Part shown: piece by piece, positions 1 through 13,500 of the stretch
How positions within the stretch are numbered: position 1 is the stretch's first letter
Layout: each line of letters starts with the position of its first letter
Translations under genes and position numbers: made by a program
Source of the DNA: Doris montereyensis
Taxonomy: Eukaryota > Mollusca > Gastropoda > Nudibranchia > Dorididae
Assembly: GCA_037039925.1 (NCBI GenBank)
Contig: JAXRKP010000449.1
Coordinates: 157,501 to 221,500, forward strand
DNA length: 64,000 nucleotides
Direction: 5' to 3'
Notes under the pieces: model-generated
What the model was told of the DNA's origin: nothing
The model's database searches: none
What the model saw: the letters and a program-made list of their open reading frames with translations, nothing else

Positions 1-258
1 TCTGAAACTTTCAGTATTCCTCAAAAATTCTTTTTGACAAATAACTATGCAAATCAAATCAAAATTGGTTCTGTTACTTATTGACCGGTGGTCATTTTTC
101 AATCCCCCCCATTTTTCAGCCATGTGGGGTAACTCAGGGCCCCCGTTTTCTGAATAAGAAATAAACTTGTTAGTCCTATCCGTACCTCGGGGGTAACTCA
201 GACACTCCATTGTATTGTTCGACACGAGTATCGAATGTCTACGATCCAACATTCCAAG
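1..258. other. upstream flank of the small gene
   Basis: No gene seen. The motif GGGGTAACTCAG occurs twice about 64 bases apart (around 125 and 189), a short direct repeat. This may include the promoter and 5' UTR of the gene starting at 259. No clear TATA box at the expected spacing. Confidence 0.4.
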
Positions 259-1619
<1,361 letters not shown>

Positions 1620-1699
1620 AACAGGGGTGAAAACATTAGCACATTTCTTAATGTGTTTCATTCTAGGAGATGCATACTTACTTACTTATTTACTGCCCA

Positions 1700-2570
1700 A
1701 TATGCCAGTTAGCATGTAAGGTAGCAATAAAGGATTTCCATCTCTCTCTTTTCATGGCAAGCGTCTTTATGGAATTGCAGGTTTCACCCCTTAGTGTTTT
1801 TTTTGTTCCTAAGCATTTCTTAGCTGTCTCTAACTACTCTAAGTAGGCGTGTTTGATAGTGTTCCATCTGCCGTTGATTTCATTTCCATCACATGGTTTG
1901 TTATCTTCCATATCAGTCAGCACCTGAAACCTATTCTTCAAACTTATCATAAAAGTTTTGGGTGTATTAGGATCTTTAAGTTTGTCCATGTCGTATCGTT
2001 CTCTGCCTTTTCCTGTTGTATTTGCTTTTCTCAGTTTTGATCTTTAGATTTGCAACCACTAGATGGTGGTCACATCCAACGTCAGCTCCTCTTTTACTTT
2101 CACATCAAGAAGGGATCTTCTCCATGTTCCATTTATGAGAAGATGATCGATTTGGTTTCTATCCCTTCTATTTGGTGAACACCATGTAAGCTTGGGAATC
2201 TTCTTATGAGGAAACAAAGTTCCACCAATAACAAAATCGTCAGTGTTGCAAAAGTCCAATAATCTTTCTCCGTTGTCATTTATAAACCACATTCTTCTTT
2301 ACCCATAGCTCTTTTATTTTTACTATTGTTGCAATCAATCTTTGCATTTAGGTCGCCCATTATCATTTTTGTATCACGCTTTGGTAATTTCTCCAATCCA
2401 GCCGTTAGTTAGTCGTAAAAATCATCTTTCTTCATCCTTACTTTCGTTTGTGAGGCTGCAAATTATATAATCGAAACATTGACATGCTTTCCTTTCATTG
2501 TTATCTTTATATATCTATTGTTGGTCATCATTATCCATCCTTGCCACTGCAGAATAGAGAACAGAATTAT
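1700..2570 (-). pseudogene. LINE endonuclease fragment (RTE/BovB-like)
   Basis: On the minus strand the endonuclease/exonuclease/phosphatase domain of a non-LTR retrotransposon can be followed in several frames. Visible pieces are MIMGDLNAK (active-site GDLN motif, around 2330-2375), NGERLLDFCNTDDFVIGGT and KLTWCSPNRRDRNQIDHLLI (2059-2292). A lysine-rich linker follows, with ERYDMDKLKDP, down to about 1750. The wording TLFPHKKI..LTWCSPN is typical of RTE/BovB-type ORFs often annotated as craniofacial development protein 2-like. Stops and frameshifts break the frame. No reverse transcriptase follows, so this is a fragment truncated at both ends. Confidence 0.8.
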
Positions 2571-2664
2571 CTGAGTTGTTTTAATCTTTTACGCGGTGCA
2601 GATATAATATGATAAAACCGTAGATATGTCAACGTTCTAAATATCACAGTTAAGGTATTATAGT

Positions 2665-2713
2665 AAAGGAGGTACATATACTAAACGTCGCCCCTCCCAG
2701 GATCCTACCAAAC
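2665..2713 (+). repeat. left terminal inverted repeat of a 4.2-kb DNA transposon
   Basis: Pairs imperfectly with the reverse complement of 6821-6857. The shared core is CCAGGATCCT.CCAAAC with a preceding C-run, and an outer AAAGG. Mismatches and small gaps occur in between. Confidence 0.6.
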
Positions 2714-3080
2714 TAACTTATTTTCATAGATTTTGAATCCCTGAATTCATTTTTGGATGTTCCCAAAATTAAAAGTTGCACTTTTAGGAGTTACAGCGCA
2801 TAAAACATGAAATGCGTTCTAAAAATTGACACGAAAAATATCAAAAGTTCTAAAGCGACAAAACATGCCCAAGTAGGGTATAAAAATGAAAGGTCTCAAC
2901 AAGATAAGTTCAATTATGCCGGTTATATGAATACCCGTTGATTCGTAACCTAGATAATGTAAAAAATCTAAAAATTGACCGCGTTTTTGAATGATTACCC
3001 TAAATTGATGAGGAAGCTAAAATGATTAACCACAGACATATAGTACCCGGTAGTAGTAGGCTAATGAAACTTAATCGCCT

Positions 3081-6000
3081 TTAAAATTCCTTTTTGTTAG
3101 TAAAGCGGTTAGTTTTGAAAAGTAGTAAATAAATCAGCTGCTTACAAGTTTTAGTGTAGCTCATACAAATCATCTTCGTTCTCCACCTCGGACAGATCTG
3201 AATCATCTTCCCATGTCCCTCCATCTGAGTGGTCGTCATCTGACTGTGTTTGAGTTGCAGCTTTAGAAGGTCTTCAAGATTTGATGGAATAATCTTGTCT
3301 TGTGTCCAGACCGGCTCTGAAAGCCCCATCTCTCCAGTCATCCATCCATGGTCTGTTGCAGGTGGCATCTCATATATCTCAACATCTGCTAGTTTCCACT
3401 GACGCACACGGTAGTTCACACGCAATATATGAGGTACTAGCGATTGTCTGCAAGGCGGAAGCCGAGCAAGGTCAACTCTGGAGGACTTGATAGTTGATTT
3501 GTTTCTCCTACCATCTTTTTCAACATGAGGGCTCTTACTGCATTAACGCTTTTTATTCTGGGGAACCCATACATGTAGCAGAAGAACGTTTCGAGTTTGT
3601 CAATGATGTTATCCTGAACATTCCATGAACAGCCTAGTTTTCCAAAAGCTTCTTTGTACACAGGTTTCTTCTCCAGTTTCTTTATGGGTATCACCTTCCT
3701 TTTCCTCGGAAAGCACAATTGCAGTCCTCTCCTGTAAAGCAGTAGAGACCTAAAAGAGCAGCACAATGTCCAAGATCTTCAGCCAATTCAGACATGTTGT
3801 AAAGGCGCTTGTGTGATCCAAAACCTGTGTCAAAGAAAACAACCAGAGGTGCCAAATGGTGTACATGGTGTACATGGTGTAGGAGGATGAAAAAAAACAT
3901 CACTGTCGGGTGAGGACACGACGGCCTGTTTGTACTTATTTACCTTGGCATGATTCAGGTACAGGATTATTCTGGTGTCACTTTTTTCCTGGTTTGACCG
4001 CAATTCATGAATTTCTAAGGGCTGCACAGTTCTCACCATCTTCACCATCTGATGAACCACACCTTGATTGACAAAAAAGACATTTCTTCCTGAAGTCTTT
4101 TTGCGGCACGTTGCCCTCACCAGACGCGTTCCATCAAATTGATAAATTGCACTTTGTTTTCATCATTTTGAAGAAATAATTTGAAGTCTGCAGGTTTCCT
4201 CTGGTGTATTCCTTCAATGATGAACTTCTCACTTACTCCACGACGAAGTCTTTCCTGTGCTTTAATGGAATATCGTTTATACGAATCTGTTGAAAAAATA
4301 ACGTCCGTCTTCTTTGCTAATCTGTCAAGGACCTGTAAACATATCAACTCAAACGTTGGCTGCAACTCCTTGAGTGTATAAAATACAGCATTCCCATCTT
4401 CAATGTAAATGGTTTCGCCTTTGGTTGAAGATGGATAAATAGAATCATGTGCATCACGTGCAACAAACTGAACTGCGGTAGCTTTGTTTGTCTTGGCCAT
4501 AAACCCGTCTGGTGTACCCAAGCAATGCGGGACTGGTGTCAGGCAGTATGTCATCATTTCTTCAATGCTGATTGGTTCTGCTAACAATTGAGACTTGACT
4601 AAAAGTTGAAAAGCTAAATCCCCTTGTTCTTTGATTTGAATAATTTTCCCTTTGAATTTGTAAATTTTGTTATTTTATTTGTGTTTTCCATTGTTTTTAA
4701 CTTCAGTTGTTTTACTCTGTCGAAAAAGTCTTTGTGTTCTTCAGCTGTACATTTTAATCTTTGATCAATAAATTTGTCTCTTTCGGTTCAACCGATTTGC
4801 CCGGCCCTCAAAACATTATCTGCTACATCAGGTGGAGTGGGAGATCCAAAAGAAAGCACATACAGATGGCTCTTATCCTCTATTGCAAACGGATTAAGGA
4901 AACCTCTAATTGCCCTAACAGTTCGTTGAACTGCAGCTTCACTTCTTTCTATTTCTGACCTTGACTGCTCATAATGCCTCCCTTTGTTTAGACTCATCAC
5001 TGTTCGGAAAACCGCACATTTCAAGAGTGGATTCAAAATACTTCGCTCTCTCTGATGTTGTTTGGACCCATCTTTGGTAGGCTCCATAATTCTCCAACAG
5101 TCCTGTAACACCAGCACCACCTGCTCCACAGCTGCTTTTGGAAAACTTCATGAATGTTTCTTCGATGGTTTTGTCTACCGCGCACCTATTTCCTGGAATC
5201 ATTGAACTTGCAACAGAGATTGCACCCTTTTTAATCAACTCCATTGCACCTGGATGTGAGTAATCAATATTCAGTAAAAACATATCAAACCACGTCAGAT
5301 ACCGAGAGTAATTCATTCCTCCAAAGCTAAAGAATAGTGGCGCCATGTCGCTCAAAGCAGTATGGTAGACAGGGACAGAGTTAATTTTACAGCATACAGC
5401 AACATGAATACATTTTCACCACAGTCAAGGAAAGAGATCCAGAATTGTGCAGTTTTGCCAAGTGTTCCATTCCGTAAATCCATGTAGTCGTTTAGATATT
5501 TTTGAACATTTTCATCAGCAATGACTTCCTTCCAATTTCACATTTGAGGGATCACTAATCAATGTTATCAAACTCGAGAAGACTTCTGAGTCAGAAGCAG
5601 ATTCAGTCCTTTGTTCAATGAAAGCATCTAGCAGAAGACGCTCCAACGCTTCACACACAATTTTTAGACACCAGATTGATTTATTAAACTGTTTGCCACA
5701 CATCACGCTTTTCAAACACCCGGCCGTGGCTAAATTTGCCTCAAGGGAACCCGCCATCTTCTTCCCAATCATATTCAAATAATTCATAATAACGTGGAAT
5801 GTCCCAATGAGTATTATGTGGTTGTTGTATTCTTGAGGTGCTTCTGGGTTTTTCAAACATTCATTCCATATAATGGGCATGGCTTTCATTACAACACCAA
5901 GATCAAACGTTATTATGGTATATTTCTGTTGCACTTTTTGCGTTGCCTTTAGCTTCTTCTCAATACTTCTTTTACGACATTGTATTCTGTTATTGGCTCA

Positions 6001-6241
6001 GTGATGTTGGATAATATGCAACAGTTGTTTTTGAGGATGGTACCACGCCGGTAGCTGAGACAAAGCCTCCAAATCCTGGCATATTCTGTCTATCTTTACT
6101 TCCAACATGACGACTTATTAACCAAACCAAATACACTTTCCATGCAAAACGTAACGTTACACCGTGCGAGGCAAATGGGAATCCCCATCCGTCGACATCT
6201 CTGTGTTGCCTACTTGTTGTGTGCCAAAAGCAGATGCACAT
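3081..6241 (-). pseudogene. decayed transposon gene, large protein with possible PIN/FEN-like nuclease region
   Basis: One minus-strand coding region can be followed in overlapping frames from 6241 to about 3081. Segments in order: an N-terminal piece (6241-5990), helical segments (5934-5515), FFSFGGMNYSRYLTWFDMF (5340-5275), the GAGGAGVTGL segment with YGAYQRWVQTTSERAK (about 5130-5060), then a long middle part (4587-4117). Near the C-terminus are DTRIILYLNHAKV (about 3990-3955), SSPDSDVFF, and LGLYCFTGEDCNCAFRGKGR, followed by PRIKSVNAVR and the tail MPPATDHGWM. Acidic D..D..SPDSD spacing resembles PIN/FEN nuclease folds (inference). I recognise the arrangement as a multicopy protein of invertebrate genomes but cannot name the superfamily. 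At least five frameshifts break it. It lies inside inverted repeats at 2665 and 6857. Confidence 0.65.
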
Positions 6242-6820
6242 TTTAAAATAAACACAGATTGCAGTATTTTAAGATAATAGTTTTCATTTTATATGAATAT
6301 AAAATGCTAAACAAGTAATGCAATAAAAGAGCAGTTATGGCTAATTTTAGCCGAGATGACTGACTACACAACAGTCTGTCCAAAACAACGTCACAACACG
6401 ACCTACATTTTATGACTTGTCTAGATCTAGATCTAAGTGTAGTGTGTAAATCATAATTACCTGTTTTAGTTTTAGATGAGCTTGTGTTCTTGAAATAGAG
6501 CTTCGCCAGCGGTTGTTCTATGTATTTAAGAACAGTGAATAATCATTTATAATGAAATTATGCGAAAAGAGTATTTAAATCCATCACTGATGAATAGACT
6601 TCTAATTTTTAATTTGTAAACACAGACAGTCTATTTCTTGTATGTTCAGTCGGTACGAGACGCAAGGCGACCGGTGCTCGCTTAGCCGCGAACCGCGTTA
6701 AATTTTTCGCTTGCAGGATTGAAAGCTTTCAACTCCGTCTAGAAAAGGAACGTGCAATTTTTAAATCTGGGAACATCAATAATCTAATGTAAAATATAGA
6801 TAAGTGTATTTTAAAAAGTG

Positions 6821-6857
6821 GTTTGGAAGGATCCTGGGGGGGACGATAGACACCTTT
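6821..6857 (-). repeat. right terminal inverted repeat of the 4.2-kb DNA transposon
   Basis: GTTTGGAAGGATCCTGGGGG followed by GGACGATAGACACCTTT, the imperfect reverse complement of 2665-2713. Target-site duplication not clear. Confidence 0.6.
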
Positions 6858-9030
6858 CTCATCTGCCCGACTATTAATAATTCACCCAACTACATATACT
6901 ATGATTACGTCAGGCGCACTTCACTTTGTTGCTTACAGCCGTGAGAAAGACCTTTCTTCTACTCTAACACTACAGGAAATCGCACTGAATTGATTTTTTG
7001 ATTTGCTTCAGGGGGAAAAAACAACATAGGATATCATTTTTTTCGCCTTGTTCTTTGCTTATTTGGCGACCATAGATTTCAACGTCAGGTAAGCGACATC
7101 TCTTAAAATTAGTTACGCTTATTGGGCCTCTGGCCTAATGAGGCGTTTAGCTCCTACTGTTCCCTGGTGCATTGCACGATCTCTCAGTCTCAGATCGGTG
7201 GCAACTCTTTTGCGTGGCTTTTTTTTTTCTAGTGCTATTCATTGTATAGTGACAGAAGACGTACGCACTGACTTTGACACTTAAACGTAGTCTTATCTAA
7301 ACATGTGCATCAACATTTATGACTAAATTTTTTTAGATATAGGCCTACATCATAAAATTGTGGGAAAATGGTTACTATGGCATCTTCGACATCCTACGCG
7401 TGTCATTTCACAACTTATTCTTTCCAGTGTCAGCCGGAGAGCAGAGCGCCCGCTAGATCTACTTATTCGTGCTTGTATTTTCACCCTTTGGAACTTTAGA
7501 AATCTAGATTGCTCAAGTCCGACTATCTTGTGTTGCCATAGGATATAATTAATAATTGAGATGTTTACATCCCTCTTGTAAATAAATATGTTGTATGTAT
7601 ATGTGTCTAGATCTATTTACATTAGGTTGTTAAATTAATCAACGATGATGCGCATTGAATTCAGTCACTTATTGAAAAAGTGGAGTCTAGAGAGAAGATA
7701 AACACAAGGAAGAAAACGCGCCCTCTTCTTCCTCTTTTCTCCCTCACTCCTCTCTTTGATCATTTTCCTGAAGCTGATGCTGATGGCGATAAGCTCCCCT
7801 CCCCCCACACACACACTCACCCCGGGTCGAGGAAAGAGACCGAAGACATCGTTTCCGTAATAAATACTATAGAAACATTAATATTGGTTACTTTAGCAAC
7901 ATGGCTTAAATAACCCAATGCATAATCGTGTGGACAAGGGTACATAAAATAAGGGGAGTCTTAGTTAGCTCATTTTATCTCACTCTCTATGGTTGACGAT
8001 AGGAGCTAAGTTTGTGTGCTGTGTTTTCCATCATCCCCTTATATCCTCACAATCATTATTATTATTATTATTATTATTATGGTGACGTGAGACACGCTAT
8101 CAGTGCAACGTGAAATAAACATTTGAGTTCCAGGAATTAAAAATTGGCTCTCATTAGTCTCATCCAAATGGATGCAAAACCCAGTTTTATGGTCAAAGAG
8201 ACCTGCAGCAAGTGTGAGTGTTATGTTGGTCTGACAACATTGATCACACAATAGTGATCATGGTTTCCCAATCAATAGACATAAATTTGATACACTGAGA
8301 TAAACCAGTTCTATATAAGAAATACATGTAGTACGTAGAAGTTTATTCCTTATTTAACTTATTACTTCTTGCGTAATCTCACGACACACTTTATTTATTT
8401 TGGGATTCCCTGATATGACCTCAGTAATGATATCTATAAATATAAATATAGATGATTCGATAGATAGTGCATGAGCCTATATGATATCATATCAGACATA
8501 GGCTGTGAATGAAAAAGCTGTCATTACTGTCAATATTTGTTTAGGCTATTGGATTGGTTTTGAAGACGGACTGAAAACAACGAAATCATGTTCAAATGAT
8601 ATCCAACCAGTCAAGAGCACATTTGAAACTGCGCAAAAATTGTAAGTTTGCATAATACAAATATTTCTATAAAAATAAGATTAATTATGACATCATCTCT
8701 TTCTCAGACATCATATCAGTTTCGACCCTCTTATGGGGAAATTCGTCCACCGCTAGCTGTCGTCTGTTGGTTAGAAAGGTAAAAAAAAAAAGTTAGAGAA
8801 TGACGGACATCAGCCCAGATCTTGTTATTCTGACAAGAGTTTGGTTCCATTTGAGTGGCGAGATTTTGGCGTCACAATAGCGTCATAACCTAGTCCAGTT
8901 GAGTGTACTGTAAGGGGTACAGCTGGTGAAAATTCAAATTTGTTTTATAAAGCCCCCTCATAACAAAACTAATGACAGATGGACAGGGCATGTTTCAAAT
9001 TAGAGGAAAAAATTGTTTTTTGCACGACAG
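6858..9030. other. intergenic, no gene recognised
   Basis: AT-rich spacer. Short open frames (7360-7548, 7680-7913) show no recognisable domain. Contains an ATT microsatellite at about 8053-8081 and a few CTAGATCT words. Some of it may be non-coding flank of the Mutator-like element to its right. Confidence 0.5.
8053..8081. repeat. (ATT)n microsatellite
   Basis: About nine ATT units. Confidence 0.9.
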
Positions 9031-9038
9031 ATATTTTG

Positions 9039-9065
9039 GTTGCCATGGTAGCGGCGGCCATCTTG
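9039..9065 (+). promoter_or_regulatory. X-box (RFX-like) palindrome next to YY1-like motif
   Basis: GTTGCCATGGTAGC is one base from the palindromic X-box GTTGCCATGGTAAC, and GGCGGCCATCTTG follows directly, matching the reverse complement of a YY1-type CAAGATGGC core. A similar composite occurs at 32062-32090. Both lie roughly 0.5 kb past the 3' end of a Mutator-like transposase gene on the minus strand. Binding is inferred from motif identity only. Confidence 0.45.
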
Positions 9066-9522
9066 AATATATGCTATACTTTTTCAGTTCTAGAATCTCA
9101 CTTAATTACAGACTTTGAGCTTTACTTTTTTTTTCAATGGACAGATACATCCAAACTGTAAATAGCTGGGGACAAGATCTTGATTATCTCTTCAAATGAC
9201 AAAGTTATGAATTTATAAAAAATAGGTCTTTGAAAATCACCAATATTTACGCAAATTTCATAATCATTGTACGATTGCATGAACAGTATGGGAGTTATAG
9301 TAAATCCACTTAGCCAGCTATTTACAAATATGTATGGAAAATTAGGGTGCCAAATTTGAAGTCTCTAGTTCTTATAATAGCCGAGATTCTAGAACTGAAA
9401 AGTTGACGGCCTCTAAAAATTCAAGAAATGAGAAAATGGGACTTAAAGATTTCACTTCGTCAGAATGTCAATCAAAACATGTTTATGCACGTCAAACTCT
9501 GTTATATTAAAAAAGGAAACAC

Positions 9523-10575
9523 TTACCTACAAATTATAAACCCCACTTTCATACATTGGTCCCTCTGATGTTTCTCTTGCGTGCTCCTTGGCCAGGCGCT
9601 GGGATTTCCGGTGCTTCCGTTTCCATTTAGAAATTCCGACGGTTTTCCTCTGAGCTCGAACGATCTTTTCCTTGCAGCCGCAGTTGCGTGATCATGACAG
9701 ATCTTCTCCCATTTTAACCAGAGCCTACTCATGACGAATTTAAGCCCACTAGGACCACAGTTGAAAGCCAGTACAGCAAGGGCCACAGCAGTTTCAAACT
9801 TTATTCGGCTGACAAATTGGGTTTTGGGGCAGCGTCGCCAGATTTGTGCGTTGAAGCTTTCATTAGCATTCTGAGTCTGCATCTTCGCACATCTCTGAAG
9901 CAGTTCTGCATCTGTCAATCTTTTGACAATAGGCCAGATAAATGGCAGAATTTCTGACTTGAAAGTCGGCTTATGAGGAGGGGGAGTCTGACCAGTTGAC
10001 GCAGCACGTTGGTAGGCGCACCAGGAAGTTTCACCAACAGGGCAGTGTCTGTGGTTTGGACGATCGTCTGTGGAGCCAATATATGTAGTATTTCTCCCAT
10101 CACACGATTCTTCATCTTGTCAATGTCAGGGGCATTGTCTTTAAAGTTTTTAGCATATGTGTTTGTTATCTTGTCAATCATCGGCTTTGTCAGTTTCCTA
10201 TTCAAGTCGGTCTTATTTGTCTTCTTTACATTGTCAAGAGCGTTGAACATTCTTTTCGCAATGTGATTAATACAGTCTAGTTTAAACATGTCTACGTCAT
10301 AGTAAGCCATCTCCTTCACTTTTTTAAATACTTTTGAGTCATCGTCACACAACATATTGCAGGCCCCGCCTCCCACTGAAAGTCCAAAAATGTTCCCAGC
10401 AGCGACGACTTCCATGGTATTTGAGGAGCAGTCAGAGTTTTTCTGGCTGACATCTTTATGCTTTGTATGCCGCTCCAGAAAGCCGTCGGTGTCCTCTTTG
10501 GGGCCCTTCTCATATGTCATACAGTAATTGCTGACAGTGTGAGTGTCGACGATGAGCCTGGTGTCATACACACCA
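9523..10575 (-). pseudogene. Mutator-like transposase, central and C-terminal part (left copy)
   Basis: Minus strand, two frames joined by one frameshift near 10080. The upstream part (10560 to about 10085) has RLIVDTHTVSNYC, a Cys/Asn segment, GGGACNMLCDDDSKVFKK (likely catalytic-core DGDS-type motif, here DDDS) and DCINHIAKRM. The middle part is read in a second frame and has GSTDDRPNHRHCPVG and SWCAYQRA. The C-terminal part (9918-9523) has LTDAELLQRCAKMQTQNANE, SFNAQIWRRCPKTQF and a basic tail. The motif set (C..H, HR.CP.G..SWC, T.NANES.N..IW..CPK) is that of invertebrate proteins annotated as Mutator-like transposase domain-containing. The N-terminal domain is missing: at about 10575 the frame runs straight into the 46-bp minisatellite. 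Confidence 0.75.
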
Positions 10576-10579
10576 ACCC

Positions 10580-13500
10580 AAAACAAGGCATACATATTAT
10601 CGAGTCAAAACATACACACCGAGCCAAAACATTACATACATATTATCGAGTCAAGACATACACACCGAGTCAAAACATGACATACATATTATCGAGTCAA
10701 AACATACACACCGAGCCAAAACATGACATACATATTATCGAGTGAAAGTATACACACCAAGCCAAAACAAGACATACATATTATCCAGTTAAAACATACA
10801 CACCAAGCCAAAATAAGACATACATATTATCGAGTCAAAGTATACACACCAAGCCAAAAAAACAAGACACACATATTATCGAGTTCAAACATACACACCA
10901 AGCCAAAATACGACATACATATTATCGAGTCAAAGCATACACACCAAAGCCAAAAAACGTACATATTATCGAGTCCAAACATACACCAAAACAAGACATA
11001 CATATTGTCGAGTCAAAACATACACACCAAGCCACAAAACAAACATATTATCGAGTCAAAACATACACACCAAGCTGAAACAAGACATACATATTATTGA
11101 GTCAAAACATACACACCAAGCCACAAAACATACATATTATCGAGTCCAAAACATACACACCAAGCCAAAACTAGACATACATATCATCGAGTCAAAACAT
11201 GCACATCAAACCAAAACAAGACATACATATTATCGAGTCAAAACATATACACCAAGCCAAAACAAGACATACATATTATCGAGTCAATGTACACATACTA
11301 ATCCAAAACAAGACATACATATTATCGAGTCGAAGCATAGACACCAAACCAAAACATGACGTACATATTATCGAGTCAAAACATATACACCAACCCAAAA
11401 CAAGACATACATATTATCGAGTCAAAACATACACACCATGCCAAAACAAGACATACATATTATCGAGTAAAACATACACACGAAGTCAAAACAAAATACA
11501 TATTATCGAGTCCAAACATACACACCAAGCCAAAACAAGACATACATACTATCGAGTCTAAGCATACACACCAAGCCAAAACAAGACATACATATTATCG
11601 CGTCAAAAAACATACACACCAAGCCAAAACAAGACTTACATGTTATCGAGTCAAAACATACACACACAGACAAAACAAGACATACATATTATCGAGTCGA
11701 AACATACACACCAAGCCAAAAGACATACATATAATCGACTCAAAACATACACACCAAGACAAAACAAGACAGACATATTATCGAGTCAAAGCATACACAC
11801 CAAGACAAAACACGACATACATATTATCGAGTCAAAACATACACACCAAGTATTATCAGTTAAAACAAAACAAAATACATATTATCGAGTTACACACCAA
11901 GCCAAAACAAAACATATACGACCAAGACACAAAGACAAAAAGATACATATTATCGAGTCAAAACATACACACCAAGCAAAAACAAGACATACATATTATC
12001 GAGTCAAAACATACACACCAAGCCAAACAGGACATACATATTATCAAGTCCAAACATACACACCAAGCCAAAACAAGACATACATATTATCAAGTCCAAA
12101 CATACACATCAAGTCAAAAACAAGACATACATATTATCGAGTCAAAACATACACACCAAGCCAAAACAAGACATACATATTATCCAGTCCAAACATACAC
12201 ACCAAACCAAAACAAGACATACATATTATCCAGTCAAAACATAAACACCAAGCCAAAACAAGACATACATATTATCCAGTCAAAACATACACACCAAGCC
12301 AAAACAATATACATATTATTCGAGTCAAACAATAAACATACAGACAAAAACAAGATACATGTTATCGAGTCAAAACATACACACCAACCCACAAGACATA
12401 CATATTATCGAGTCAAAACATACACACCAAGCCAAAACAAACATACATATTATCCAGTCAAAACATATACACACCAAGCCAAAACAAGACATACATATTA
12501 TCGAGTCTAAACATACACACCAAGCTAAAACAAGACATACATATTATCGAGTCAAAACATACGCACCAAGCAAAAACAAGACATACATATTATCGAGTCT
12601 AACATACATACCAAGCCAAAAGACGACATACATATTATCGAGTCAAAACATAAACACCAAGCCAAAACAAGACATACATATTATTGAGTCAAAACATACA
12701 CACCAAGCAAAACAAAAACAAATATATATATTATCAGTCAAAACATATACACACAAGACAAAACAAGATACATATTATTGAGTCAAAACATACACACCAA
12801 GCCGGAACAAGACATACATATTATCGAGTCAAAGCATACATTACTAGTTAAAACAAGCCAAAACACGACATACATATTATCGAGTCAAAACATACACACC
12901 AAGCCAAAACAAGACAAGACATACATATTATCGAGTCAAAGTACACACACCAAGCCAAAACAAGGTACATATTATTAAGTCAAAACATACACACCAAGCC
13001 AAAACAAGACTTACATGTTATCGAGTCAAAACATACACACCAAGCCAAAACTAGACATACATATTATCGAGTCTAAGCATACACACCAAGCTAAAACCAG
13101 ACATACATATTATCGAGTCAAAACATACACACCAAGCAAAAACAAGACATACATATGATCGAGTCTAAGCATACATACCAAGCCACAAGAAGACATACAT
13201 ATTATCGAGTCAAAACATAAACACCTAGCCAAAACAAGACATACGTATTATTGAGTAAAAACATAGACAACAAACAAAAACAAAATATATATATTATCAG
13301 GTCAAAACATATACACCAAGACAAAACAAGATACATATTATTGAGTCAAAACATACACACCAAGCCGGAACAAGACATACATATTATCGAATAAAAACAT
13401 ACACACCAAGCCAATACAAGACATACACATATTATCGAGTCAAAAACATATTATTAAGTCAAAACATACACACCAAACAAAAACAAACTTATATATTATC

